From Leptodontidium sp. MPI-SDFR-AT-0119 (Eukaryota > Ascomycota > Leotiomycetes > Helotiales > Leptodontidiaceae), in the NCBI GenBank assembly GCA_020726505.1, contig JAHLEZ010000008.1, positions 2,480,001-2,544,000 of the forward strand: a DNA stretch of 64,000 nucleotides, written 5' to 3'. A program made the position numbers and the translations under genes. The notes beneath the pieces were generated by a model, which was not told the DNA's origin, did no database searches, and saw nothing but the letters and a program-made list of their open reading frames with translations. Shown here piece by piece: positions 1 through 9,800 of this stretch (position 1 is the first letter of the stretch; every line of letters begins with the position of its first letter).

Positions 1-1495
1 AATAGATAGTAATCAGCTGTGGGATTTCTGAACCTCCCCCTCCTTGCACTTTCGTCCCACGTGAGCGTCCACGAGAATGTATCGTAGTTATAGTGCGCAA
101 GCTTGTATGATTCTGCGCGAGTCCCTTGCATGCACATCCACAAGTCGCCGTCTTGAAGATAGATGTCCAGGAGCCAGTTTTTGGCATCGTTGTAATACTT
201 CCCTATGTACTTCGACAGCGCCCTTGGCGTGGTGTTGGCGACTCGATCATCAGAGAGTTGTTTGGTCATGGCATGCCACTTGTTCACTAGGCCGTCTGCG
301 CTCTCTTTGGCTATGAGCTCGTAGTTGTTCTTCTCAGGATTGTCGATGAAAGCTTCCAGAATAAGTTGGGCAAGCCAGTCCGCTGCATCGTTCTTGGCAA
401 TGGAGTTGGTGAGAACAACGGTGACAGAGTTTGTTTCTGGGAGGGTGTGTATGCACGATAGGAAGGCCGCTAGACTTCCGTTGTGATGCCATACTCGCTT
501 CTTCCCTGATAACCCTCGTCCTACCACAGGCATCTCAGAGGTGTACATGCCGTTGATCCCAGTTGCGCCCAGCGTGCTAGGCAAGTCAGTGATCGTGAAA
601 TCGAGTCTATATGCCTGCTCGCCCACAGAGTAACCCGGAGCCGTGATGTGTGGTGCTAAAATTGTTGCCAGTTCTTTCAACGGGGAACCACCCGTTGTGG
701 TAGTATTTCTCTCAAACTGATCTTTGCTGCTCTCCAGGATATGTTTGTACAGCGTCAAGAGATCGTGGACCGTGGTCTGAACACCAGCTGCCCCAGAGCC
801 GGCCGTGCCATCACAGACATGGGGAACTTCATTCCTGAAAATGAACCGTCTTCCAGGGCAATGTAGCCTTTTGCAGCATTTTCAAAGCCGCTGTTCCGCG
901 GAGTCGTAGTTCTAGTCATCCCAAGTGGCTCGAAAATGTGAGTCCCAAGGAATCGTCCCCACGTTAGACCGCTCAGTCTCTGGATCAGTATTGCTGCAAG
1001 AGAAAAGCCCCAGTTCTGGTACAGGAAATTCGTTCTGAAATCGCAGACTTGTGGAAGCTTGGCTATCAATGGGAGGGTCTCATCCTGGGCGAGAGACATT
1101 CGTCCAAATTCTTGCATCCAGAACTGTACTTGGGAAGCAAGCCCCGTCCGATTGGACATGAAGTCAACAATTGTGGTTTTCTCTTGGGTTTCAGAATCCG
1201 TCTGCTTGAAGTCCGGGAGAATATCTGTCAGTTTGGTTTCCCAGCTCAGCTTTCCTTCGTTCACCAACACTCCCACGCCTAAAGCAGTTATTCCTTTGCT
1301 TATGGAGGCCACATGATAGATCGTGTGTTCGTCCGGGGGTAACTTTGCTTCTAGGTCGCGATACCCATAACCTGCTGTATAGAAAATTTCACCTTGATGA
1401 AGGACACCAATCGAGACTCCAGGGGTGCCGGAAACTTCGCAGATTTTGGCGATGGCAGGACCAAGGCCCTGAAGACGTGAGAGGAGTGCCTCCAT
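1..1495 (-). CDS. Beta-lactamase-like serine hydrolase, frameshifted, 3' end outside window
   Basis: Class C beta-lactamase / penicillin-binding-protein fold hydrolase of the fungal serine-esterase type. The first ATG in frame is at 1495; the frame is open further upstream but only from a GTG, so I reject that start. From this Met the nucleophile motif SISK is at residues 64-67 and YQN (second catalytic motif) at about 159-161. The frame is lost at the four-A run 838-841 (TTTT on the coding strand): upstream frame ends in a stop near 755, while the next frame stays open from about 837 to base 1 and carries the third motif region (HHNG followed by SLAAF) near 500. One extra T restores a single protein of about 497 residues that runs off the window. 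No signal peptide or membrane segment is seen. Known relatives act as esterases or thioesterases in secondary metabolism; the substrate here is unknown. It could be a pseudogene, a homopolymer sequencing error or a strain-specific mutation. Confidence 0.75.
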
Positions 1496-1735
1496 GCTGT
1501 CGTTTTCTGACCTGAGAGAACTTTGAGTGACGGGATTTTCAAGGTTTGCTGCCACTTACACGTTGCTTGGCTCTAGCACGAAGACTCCTGTTAGGGGGGG
1601 GGGGGGGCTACTACTTAGTTAGTGGCTTATGTCAGCAACCAACCTTTATAATTGGCAGGTACGTAGATAGGAATAAAACAGACTTCTTCTTTTTCTTCCT
1701 CTTGGTTTACCCTGACAATTTCTACTACGGGACTT

Positions 1736-2915
1736 GTGCTGCATCTTCAAGAATACGACCTCATTGATGAATTAGAATCGAGTGCCTTACGAGTCAACCG
1801 GGCTGTCCAAAACAAGATCCAAAGAAAACTCTCGAACGACAATGTGAACCAAGACAGGGCATTCAAGCAGGCGTTTGCGATTTTACGGAAACTCGTTCCC
1901 AAGACCAGCCCCGACTCAAACTCTGTTTCTTTCCAGCAGCCAGGAATTGACTATCTTCCCGAAAATCCGGAGGCAGAGAAGCACATCTTAAGTTTGCTCA
2001 AGGCAAGTAAGCGCGCTGGCCATGTTGACAAATTCGACTTTCCGGAACTCCTTTATGATGAAGCCTTTGCACTTTGGCAGTGAAGTGGCTCCCCACATAC
2101 AGGAATCAATCTGCTTACCAGGTCATTGGCAGTCCTGAAGAGCTCCCCTCAATGCAGCGGGCAGAACTCAAGAAAGGAGCTAGAGGCGTATATCCAAGTA
2201 CTACTCGGTCGTTTCCACCGAAACCTGGGCAACATCGGGAATGCGGCTTCGAAAGAACATTATAATCAAGATCTCATAATTCGAAATGATATCAATAGGA
2301 GTACGCCGCCTGAGGAGGAAATGAGGGCCCACACGATATTGAAACTGGCTTCAGTTTCTGATGCCGCGTGGTGTGACTTGGAGGAAGGGGACGCTTGAAA
2401 GCGTGGGGGGGATTTCAAGAATGCCTTCGACATCACAAGGAATGGAACGACGGAGAACGTGAAATACCGTATGACTGGGCACAAGTGTGCTTCGGTCTCG
2501 CATTTTGTTGCTTGGAACTCCATGACAAGGATGAAGCAATACGATTTGGTCGTGAGGGAAGCTCTGCAATCAAGACCCGGGCACTTGTGCAGGCGGATGT
2601 AGCGAGAAGTGAACACTTTTTGCTCGCCTGCATCATAACACAATGTGCCCAAAGTTCCCAGGGCCTTCATATGCACAAGCAAGTTCTCGCGGCCAGAAGG
2701 CGACTCTATGGCGACTCAAATTTTCTGACAGCACAAAGCAAATATGTGGTCGCGGCTCTAGAAGCGAGACGTGGCAATCTGAAAGTTGCTGAGTAAGTCC
2801 CGCCCCAATACCCTGGTCATGGCTGACAGTGTCAGGCTTATTTTGAAAGGGGTACTTGCGAACCACCTAGAAAATACCAGTTGGCCCTAGTATGCGTATG
2901 AAAATACTTTTGTTC
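1736..2915 (+). pseudogene. Relic of a fungal NLR-like (STAND) protein: post-NB-ARC region plus TPRs
   Basis: Successive reading frames give a protein-like series. 1736-2080 encodes the segment that in fungal NB-ARC/TPR proteins follows the nucleotide-binding domain (RAVQNKIQRKL... then FKQAFAILRKLVPK). After a TGA at 2081-2083 similarity seems to continue in frame 1 and then frame 2 (LEAYIQVLLGRFHRNLGNIG, 2170-2390). A second break lies at a G4 run near 2386-2389, where one added G joins the next frame. 2395-2793 holds TPR-like repeats ending HKQVLAARRRLYGDSNFLTA and EARRGNLKVAE. A plausible intron (GTAAGT near 2793, acceptor at about 2836) leads to a last short piece ending at about 2911. 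The N-terminal effector and NB-ARC domains are absent; the hydrolase gene lies immediately upstream on the other strand. Known relatives act in self/non-self recognition. This copy looks dead. Family assignment rests on pattern memory, not a search. Confidence 0.5.
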
Positions 2916-3767
2916 TGCATTTTACTCGAATCAGAGACCGGTCATGACGAAGGGAGGAAGTTATGGTTAGATATTCGTGACGATCCCGCAAACGTCTTGG
3001 GTCTGAAGAAGCCTCTCCAAGAGACAGAGCGATAGCAATACTTGCAAAGACTCGATCTGATGCACACCATCCACGCTGGGCGATTTGTCAGACTCTTGAC
3101 GCCGATAACCATGTACTAGTACCGACGTATAATTCATTCAATATGCACAGAATTTTCCCTAGTCAGTTCTAGATTATAAGTAAGTAGGCATTACCACGTC
3201 AGCTGCCTTGGAGATCGCATCCTCGCTCTTCCACAAGCTAGTCACAGTCTTTAGCTGAGTGTAGAACTGCAATCTAGGCTTTTCGTAAAAGTAGCTTGCT
3301 CCACCACCCGCGATACTCTTCTTGTTTCTAGTGAAGGAGAACACTGTGGAAAGCCTCGGGGACCCAAACGAGCAGCCTAGTCAACCTTTAAATTCTTCAT
3401 GAAGAAGAACCGTAAGCTGTTACTACTTGGAGAGAGCGTGTCGGATCGATCCGTCGATAGATCTATCACGAGTAAGCGACCCTCATACTGTACAAGTAGG
3501 GGTGCAAGAGAAGGCTATAGATAAGGAGTATAATTGCTAATATGAGCTCTCATCACAAATATGTCATTAATATATTTTGACAACTATTGGAGAATAGTGG
3601 GGGCGGTATCAACTTTACTCAATTCTAATCCTTCATAAATCTAGCACTTCCGACTATTCCCCCACCTATGAGGCTAGCGCAGCTCATGGTGATGCTCATA
3701 GAGTGCCATACAACCACACTTCATGGAGGGAGGGCCCTTTCCGAACATAGGTATGTCTGCCGACCGT
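2916..3767. other. Intergenic, no gene recognised
   Basis: No reading frame longer than about 60 codons with protein-like composition and no RNA gene seen. The stretch separates the STAND relic from the convergent monooxygenase-like gene and probably contains further decayed sequence and that gene's 3' UTR. Confidence 0.5.
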
Positions 3768-4235
3768 CTATTTCACAACCGGCGTGACCGGCTGACCCAT
3801 GATGACTCCGTACTTTCCGTGCAAAACGTCCATCTTATAGCTCTGAGCAGGGTGGACAAGCATATTCTTCAGCTCGTCAGCTCGCATGAAATTCAGTCCC
3901 CCGGGTCTGACGTTATGTGCTTCGCGTCCGTCGGTGTGCGGGAAAGTCTCGAAAATGAAGAACGTCGATTTGTTGAATCTGAAGCCGAACCAGGGTCCGG
4001 TCAACGGCTCGTCGTCGACGCCGCGATTAACGTCCTTCAAGAAGGCTTGGAGTGCTTCTTCTTTGCCAAGCTTCGCGACGAGTGTGACGAAGTAAGCTTT
4101 TCTACCTAGCGTCTCATCACCGGCTCCATGCAATTAGAAATGGAACTGCTCTCTGTCCTCCTCGAACGATATCAGCTTCGGAAAGGGAAACGGCTGCTCA
4201 AACTGACTGAGCGGAGTACGGTCGATATACGCCAT
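3768..4235 (-). CDS. ABM-fold (dimeric alpha+beta barrel) monooxygenase-like protein with in-frame stop
   Basis: Small heme-free monooxygenase-type protein (antibiotic biosynthesis monooxygenase / YgiN-like superfamily). ATG at 4235 follows a CA-rich leader typical of fungal 5' UTRs and opens a 33-codon stretch (MAYIDRTPLSQF..., ending EQFHF). A TAA at 4134-4136 follows, and the same frame continues for 121 codons to the stop at 3768. That second part carries the barrel signature: KAYFVTLVAKLGKEEALQAF (beta1-alpha1), TFFIFETF (central strand) and a C-terminal MDVLHGKYGVIMG. Both halves look coding and share the frame, so a nonsense mutation (for example CAA to TAA) is the simplest reading. 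Alternatives are a short intron removing the stop, an unrecognised downstream start, or readthrough. Known members oxidise polyketide or quinol substrates; the substrate here is unknown. Confidence 0.65.
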
Positions 4236-5314
4236 TCTTGCTTCGTGTTTTTGGTGTTGTTGGTTGGAGAGAGATGACTGTGAGAAGATACAGAATGTAA
4301 GCTGAACTTGGGGCGGGGAAAGTAGGAGGAGAAAGCATCAGATATATACTCAAGTATTCCAGCCACGATCATAACCGTAGACCTAGGCAGTCATTAAGTT
4401 TTTGAAAATACAAATAGCGAAATGAGTTGGTCCGAAGATTCCGATGTCACAAATCCGCTGATTACGGCTATCAACTCTACCTAAATGGGTGAAGAAAGGG
4501 AGAAGTACCTGCTGCACTCTCTCGCATCGGCCTGGCCATGGTCCGGAAACTCTAAGAATCTAAATTGCCTAAATAAAGTCAATAAAGTCAGCTCTTCTTC
4601 GGCCTATATGAAGAATCTTTCGGATTAACGTCATACTCGCACAAGCTTGCGAGTACTTTGCACATAATGTGATTCCCGCACACATCTTACCAAAAGTCAA
4701 ATTCAAGTAGATTTTCGGATACAGACATTTATTTATGCATACATAAAAAATCATTTATAAGCCAATATGTGCTTCTGTTCTTGTCATATCCGGGTCGGTT
4801 GTAGTCGATGCCAGAATTAAAATCTAAACAGCGATAGCTCGTGGACGGTAAGGAGCTACCTGCGGAAGTAGAGAAGGGGTTGAGGCTCTGCTACGGCCAA
4901 GAGAAATTTTAAAAACGAGATTGCAAGCTGGAAGGATGCTTTAAAAGCTGAGAGGGGGACTTGACTCAATACCTCCTCGTGTTTTCCCCTGGAACGTTCT
5001 TCACACGATACTACAACGTTGTGACGGTAGTGTAACCGTGCTAGCACAAGAGAGCGTTGTTAGTAGGGTGAATTTCATATTTCGTAGCTCTGTGTGTAAA
5101 TAGAGATGTTTGGCTGTGAATTCCACTGGGGAATCCACTCTAGTATCTCAAATTCCATTCCCTTTACTCCCCCCCAGTCTACTCTATTCCCTATTCCCAC
5201 CCTCAACCCATACACCTTCTCTCCCCATCCCCATCCCCTCAATCGCCGCCCTCCAACAAATCTCTACCAAATACCACTCACCCCTACACGCACCCCACCT
5301 CCCAACACCCCAAT
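4236..5314. other. Intergenic, no gene recognised
   Basis: Holds the 5' leader of the monooxygenase-like gene (4236 to about 4300) and otherwise AT-richer DNA. The 5155-5340 part is C-rich and lies just 3' of the small membrane protein gene. No convincing ORF or RNA. Confidence 0.5.
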
Positions 5315-5518
5315 TCATCCAACGTACTCCGTACTCCATGGGAAATCTTCCCAATACGCCCTCTCACGTCTCCGTAGCTCCTCCTCAGTCGGTTCCCAGT
5401 GGTTGATGAGAATGCCCATGATTCGCATCAGGTAGCTCAGGACTGTGCAGATGACGATGGCGGTTATGTATGCGGCACATAGGAGGGCGAGAAGATGTGG
5501 GATTAGGAGGAGGGACAT
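5315..5518 (-). CDS. Small single-pass membrane protein, 67 aa
   Basis: Uninterrupted ATG-to-TGA frame of 67 residues. The N-terminal half is one long hydrophobic helix (about residues 2-38, starting MSLLLIPHLLALLCAAYITA), followed by a charged soluble tail with EPTEEELRRRERAYWEDF, a short amphipathic segment rich in Glu and Arg. The leader before the ATG is CA/CT-rich with an A at -3, as in real fungal genes. No known family recognised. A signal-anchor topology is likely; the cell compartment cannot be told. The hydrophobic-then-charged arrangement is unlikely by chance, but a 67-codon ORF alone is weak evidence. Confidence 0.45.
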   Translation of the reverse strand: MSLLLIPHLLALLCAAYITAIVICTVLSYLMRIMGILINHWEPTEEELRRRERAYWEDFPWSTEYVG

Positions 5519-6486
5519 TGCGTTTTTGGTGAGGTCGAGATTTTGGAAGTTTGAGAGGTTGGGGTTGCGGGCTGGCTTTGCGTTTGATGTGAGATCTTTT
5601 GTGTGTTTCTGCTGAGAGTGGATCTGAATGGTTGTTATGTTTGGGGGATGGTCTGTTGTGGAGTTTGAAGTTGTTTGATGGTATGACGTGACGAAGGGAA
5701 ACGATTTCTCAGTCAGATGGAAGGAACGATAGATCTGACTATTTGCTTGCTTGCTTGTTGGAATGACGACGATACGACACTTGAACAGCCTTCTCCCCCC
5801 CCTTACCTTTTCTAAGTCTAAGATGTCTCTTGTAATGTGCTGAAATATACTGTACCGATAGTGATGTGGTATTGAACATGAGCAAGAACAACTTCCTTAT
5901 GGGGTATGGACGATTGCCAATTCCGCATTAGAAAGCTCTTTGAGTTTGAACCACTTGATGTCAATGAGCTAGAATAGATCCAGAGGTGTAATTCACGATG
6001 ACACACAATGACACTTCTAAAAATCCCTTATCGTATACCAAAAAGAGAGTTCGTTAACACCAGACACCATCACAGCAGCGCCAAATACCTCCCTTGTAAA
6101 CAAAACCACTCAACAAACAGGATGCTCTAAACATCCATCCCATCCCATCCACCCACAAAATCCCACCATATACACACTACCCCTACTCCTCCATAAAAAC
6201 CACTGAGCTCTCCTTCACCTCCTTCATAAAAGTGACACTCGTGGGGTTCAATAGAAGGTGACGGTGTTGAAACAACAGAATCCAGCGTCTGAAAGAATGT
6301 GAATGATGGATGGATATTGAATAGCTAAGATAACTGGGCTGGTTTAACGAAACGAATCTAATATCTTAATATTAATATTACTCTTCAACTGTTTGCTCAT
6401 ACCTCCCTACCTAGTTCCCCCTTCCTATCATACACTCCCTGCCACATTTCTACCCACAAAATCAGGATACTTGTACACTTCCCATC
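5519..6486. other. Intergenic between two small membrane-protein genes
   Basis: Probable promoter and 5' leader of the 67-aa gene (minus strand, 5519 to about 5700) and 3' region of the 105-aa ORF. No other coding signal or RNA recognised. Confidence 0.45.
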
Positions 6487-6557
6487 CTATCCTATCCTAA
6501 GTCTTTCCCCATCCTCCCTCTCCAAGAAAACAAAAAACAAAGACTCCCAACTCACGA

Positions 6558-6590
<33 letters not shown>

Positions 6591-6804
6591 ACTTCCCCAT
6601 TCTTAGAAACCCTTTCAAACTCTTAACAACCTTAGAAGTGAACGAGTCCGATTTCGGGGTGGAGTATGAATATGAAGGGTCGGCGGGCTTTATGTTTGGA
6701 TTGACATTCCTGTCCATGTTAGGGTAGATTTTCTTGGATGTGTAGGCTGCGACAGGGAGGGCTATCATTAGGACGCAGGGGACGATTATGTAGGCGTGTA
6801 CCAT
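6487..6804 (-). CDS. Small single-pass membrane protein with poly-Gly tract
   Basis: ATG at 6804 sits behind a textbook fungal leader rich in CAA/CAAC. The product starts with a signal-anchor-like hydrophobic segment (MVHAYIIVPCVLMIALPVAA, residues 1-20), then a polar region with Asn, Pro, Ser and Lys (KKIYPNMDRNVNPN, then KSLKGFLRMGKW). A poly-Gly run is encoded by 24 consecutive C on the plus strand (6562-6585). The 25 residues after the run depend on exact homopolymer length and are not trustworthy. No family recognised. The true C-terminus probably lies close to GKW or just after the Gly run. Confidence 0.45.
6562..6585. repeat. (C)24 homopolymer inside a small ORF
   Basis: Twenty-four uninterrupted C on the plus strand (G on the coding strand of the 105-aa ORF). 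Length changes other than multiples of three would alter the C-terminus. Assembly of such tracts is error-prone. Confidence 0.9.
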
Positions 6805-9800
6805 TGTTATTGTTGTTGTTGTGGTTGGGTTGGTCTTTGGGGTTGGGTTTGCCTTGGTTGGGGTAGATGGAGAAGGAGTGAAGGAGGTGGGTGTGGACTT
6901 TTATTTTGGGAAGAATCGTATTGGGAGAGGCCTGGAGGTTTCATTCAGTACTGTGAGTGTTTGTTGATGCAATGTTGCATTGTTTGTGTACTTCCCAATT
7001 GAGTGGCGCCAGGTGAACGAGTTCTGAGTCAAGTCAATAATTGTGATTGTGTTTGTTTGTCGGAACAGACTTCCTATTGTATGTACTTACTCGTACTCCT
7101 TGTACCTTATCGCCGTCAAAGATGGGGAGGAATTGTTAGGGAGTCGTTGGTCCATGACTGGTGCGATTACCTGTAGCATCTTCTATGATGGGCGTGATGT
7201 GGATGTCAGTCTGCACCTTTGGTGATTTCGCCCAGATTGACCAGACTTCATGGGGTCGTGACTCCTCGTAGTATACTTTACAGTACATGACTGAGAATCA
7301 AGCCGTTGGTCTTGAATAATCAATGTGACTTCAACTCTATACTATACAGTTGCCTGTCCAAAGGGGGCAACGCCATATCGCTGGGGCGACGAATGTCAAT
7401 ATTTGGGTCAACAACATTTCTGCCAAGCCATGAAGTGTGTCTCTTGAAAAGAAAGGATGTTCAAGTCCAATGAAGTGATTTTCTGGACACCGAGCAAGTA
7501 CTGGACGTAGCATTGAGAGTTGAGCTCGTAAAAGTTGCACGTGAAGGAAGTTGAGGAGGGGAGGGATGTGGGAGAATGTAGGAGAGAGGCGAGTGGAGCA
7601 CTTCCCCAAGGAGGAGATGCCATGGATTGTTTGGTTGAATCTCGCTGTGAGATATTTCAAGAATTAGAAGAAAGAGTATGGAACTCGGTGGTATTCAGAA
7701 CAACTTAAACAAATGGTATACTACTAAAATATCTAAGTCGTAGCAGATGAGCAGGACTTCAAGTATGACCGATCAAGTATATAAACACAATAAGCTGCAG
7801 CACAAAGTACACAAATAGGAAAGTAATACGAGAGAGATATCATTGCTGAGCAGAAACCACCCTCTACTCCGATGTACAGTACTGAGAGCATTCCATCACG
7901 TCAAGCCTCCCATCCACCCGTCATCTCAGTGCACCACGAGCACGACTCAAGTCAATATTTATCAGACGTCTGACCTATTTGCAGCATATCGGAAGATGAC
8001 ACCCATGGCTGGAAAACCCCTCATCCCTTCATTGAATATTCATGATCCTTCACTTCAGAGCTGAACTCCTTGTCCATGTCCGGGAGATGAAGAGACACTG
8101 CCCCTTCCAGTAGGATTAAGGCCGCGTATCATCAGCTCGGTGAAGACTTGCTAATGGCTATTTGTAAATTGCCAATTGCCAATTCCTTGGGTCAGTTCCC
8201 TGTTCCATGCCCAGAACTTTTGTCTCTATCTGTACTCTGTAAGGAGATTTAATCTTGATGATCTGCATCGAGGGAGGATAAGACGGTACGATTACTCTGG
8301 GTGCAAACAACTGTGACTGAGACTGCGACTTCCCACACCCTTTTCGAAGCGAGGAGGGGAGAGGGGAAGGAAAAGCCTCAAAAGTCAAAATCAGGAGACA
8401 TCAGATGGTACCTAGGTAAGTGAAGTCAGGTCAGGCTTTCGAAACGAAACGCGCTCGAGCTTTGTCTCTCTTGACTTGATGAGTTCGTGAGAAGGAAAGA
8501 AGGGAAAGGAAGCTAAGGCATGAGAAAGGGATGAAGAAAACGTGGAAGAGTCCCGTGCGAGTAACTGGTCCAACCCAGCCCAGCCGTTGCATGTATGTGC
8601 AGTGCAGTGTGACCTTGCGAGAGCGGGAATAGATGGAGATATGGAGAGATAGGCGGTGGTCTAGACTGAAGACAAAGCGTAGATAGACTTTCGGGCTCAG
8701 GAGCGGAGGGAGGGAGTGGGAAGGTGAGCTCTTGAGCCAGCTGCGTCATGAAGCATAATCTATGCAGATGCGGGTTGAGAAAGTTCGGTGTTCGACCGCT
8801 GAGGGTTCATGCTTGTTTACACTTGCTAGCCTGCTTGCTGCGTGTTGCCTCCTTGCTTAACTTGCTTCATGATGAACTGTGGGAGAATGTCAAGCTCAGA
8901 CTAAAGCTTCCCCGGAATCGAGTCCCATCATCACCATCATCATCATCATATCATGCATTACCTTGCCTCACACTTTCTTGTGGGCCTTCCATATCTGTCT
9001 GGACTTGCCCATGATACCTCGGGCCAACTGAGAAAAGAGAAACAGCATGCGTATGAGGCTTTTAAGTCAACGTCGTGACTGGTTCGAAGGGGTATCGTGT
9101 GTGTCTTGCCCAAACTCAAAAAACGAGGATAGCTCTTTGCTGCTGCGTCTGCCCGCCCTAGTGTTATCATCATCAATAGCGACTAGGGACTTTATCTTGG
9201 GCTTAGTTCTTTCATACCGTGCCGCATGATGCCTCGTGTTCCTGTCTCTGGTCTTGCTCTTGCATCTTGCATCTTGCATCTGTCTGTGCTTTCTTGAATC
9301 AGGGACCGTGGAAGATCAATTTAGTGATAATCTAGACCAGGACATCCTTCTGAGGCTGGTGTGTATTGGGATATGGTGCAGCTCCAGCCAGCTACCAACA
9401 GCGGTAGTAGTCGGTAGTGACCTCGGTTCGCGGGGACTATCCGGGTCGAGCACCTGCGTTCAACCCTAAGCGTGCATTTAGATTTAGATTTAGATTTAAA
9501 TTTTAAATTTAACCTGCGGAGTAGATCCGCAAGGGAAGGGAAAAAAGCATGCATGGAACGTCTCCCCCCCCCCACTACTGAACCGAAAGTAAAGTGAGGT
9601 GAAGTGAACAAGACATGGAGCTGATTTTCAGCTGATCAGGAGGGACGGGAAACACAACGAATGAAAAGGCGATGCTGGAAAGGAAATAACACGGCTTTGG
9701 CGAAAAGTCTAACTTGGAATTGGAATTGTCTACCTCGTTTATCGTTTCGAACTGCTGAAAAGGGATTGGACGTCTTGAGCTACTTACCTAGGTAGCTAGT

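Noticed and set aside
1496..1555. Extension of the hydrolase frame to a GTG at 1555
   Set aside because: Nuclear genes rarely start with GTG; the ATG at 1495 precedes the conserved region by enough residues. The GTGTAAGTGG there could be a splice donor but no upstream exon was found.
1..4300. RIP (repeat-induced point mutation) as cause of all left-edge damage
   Set aside because: Two lesions are frameshifts in homopolymers, which RIP does not cause, and the region is not obviously TpA-enriched; only the TAA in the ABM gene would fit.
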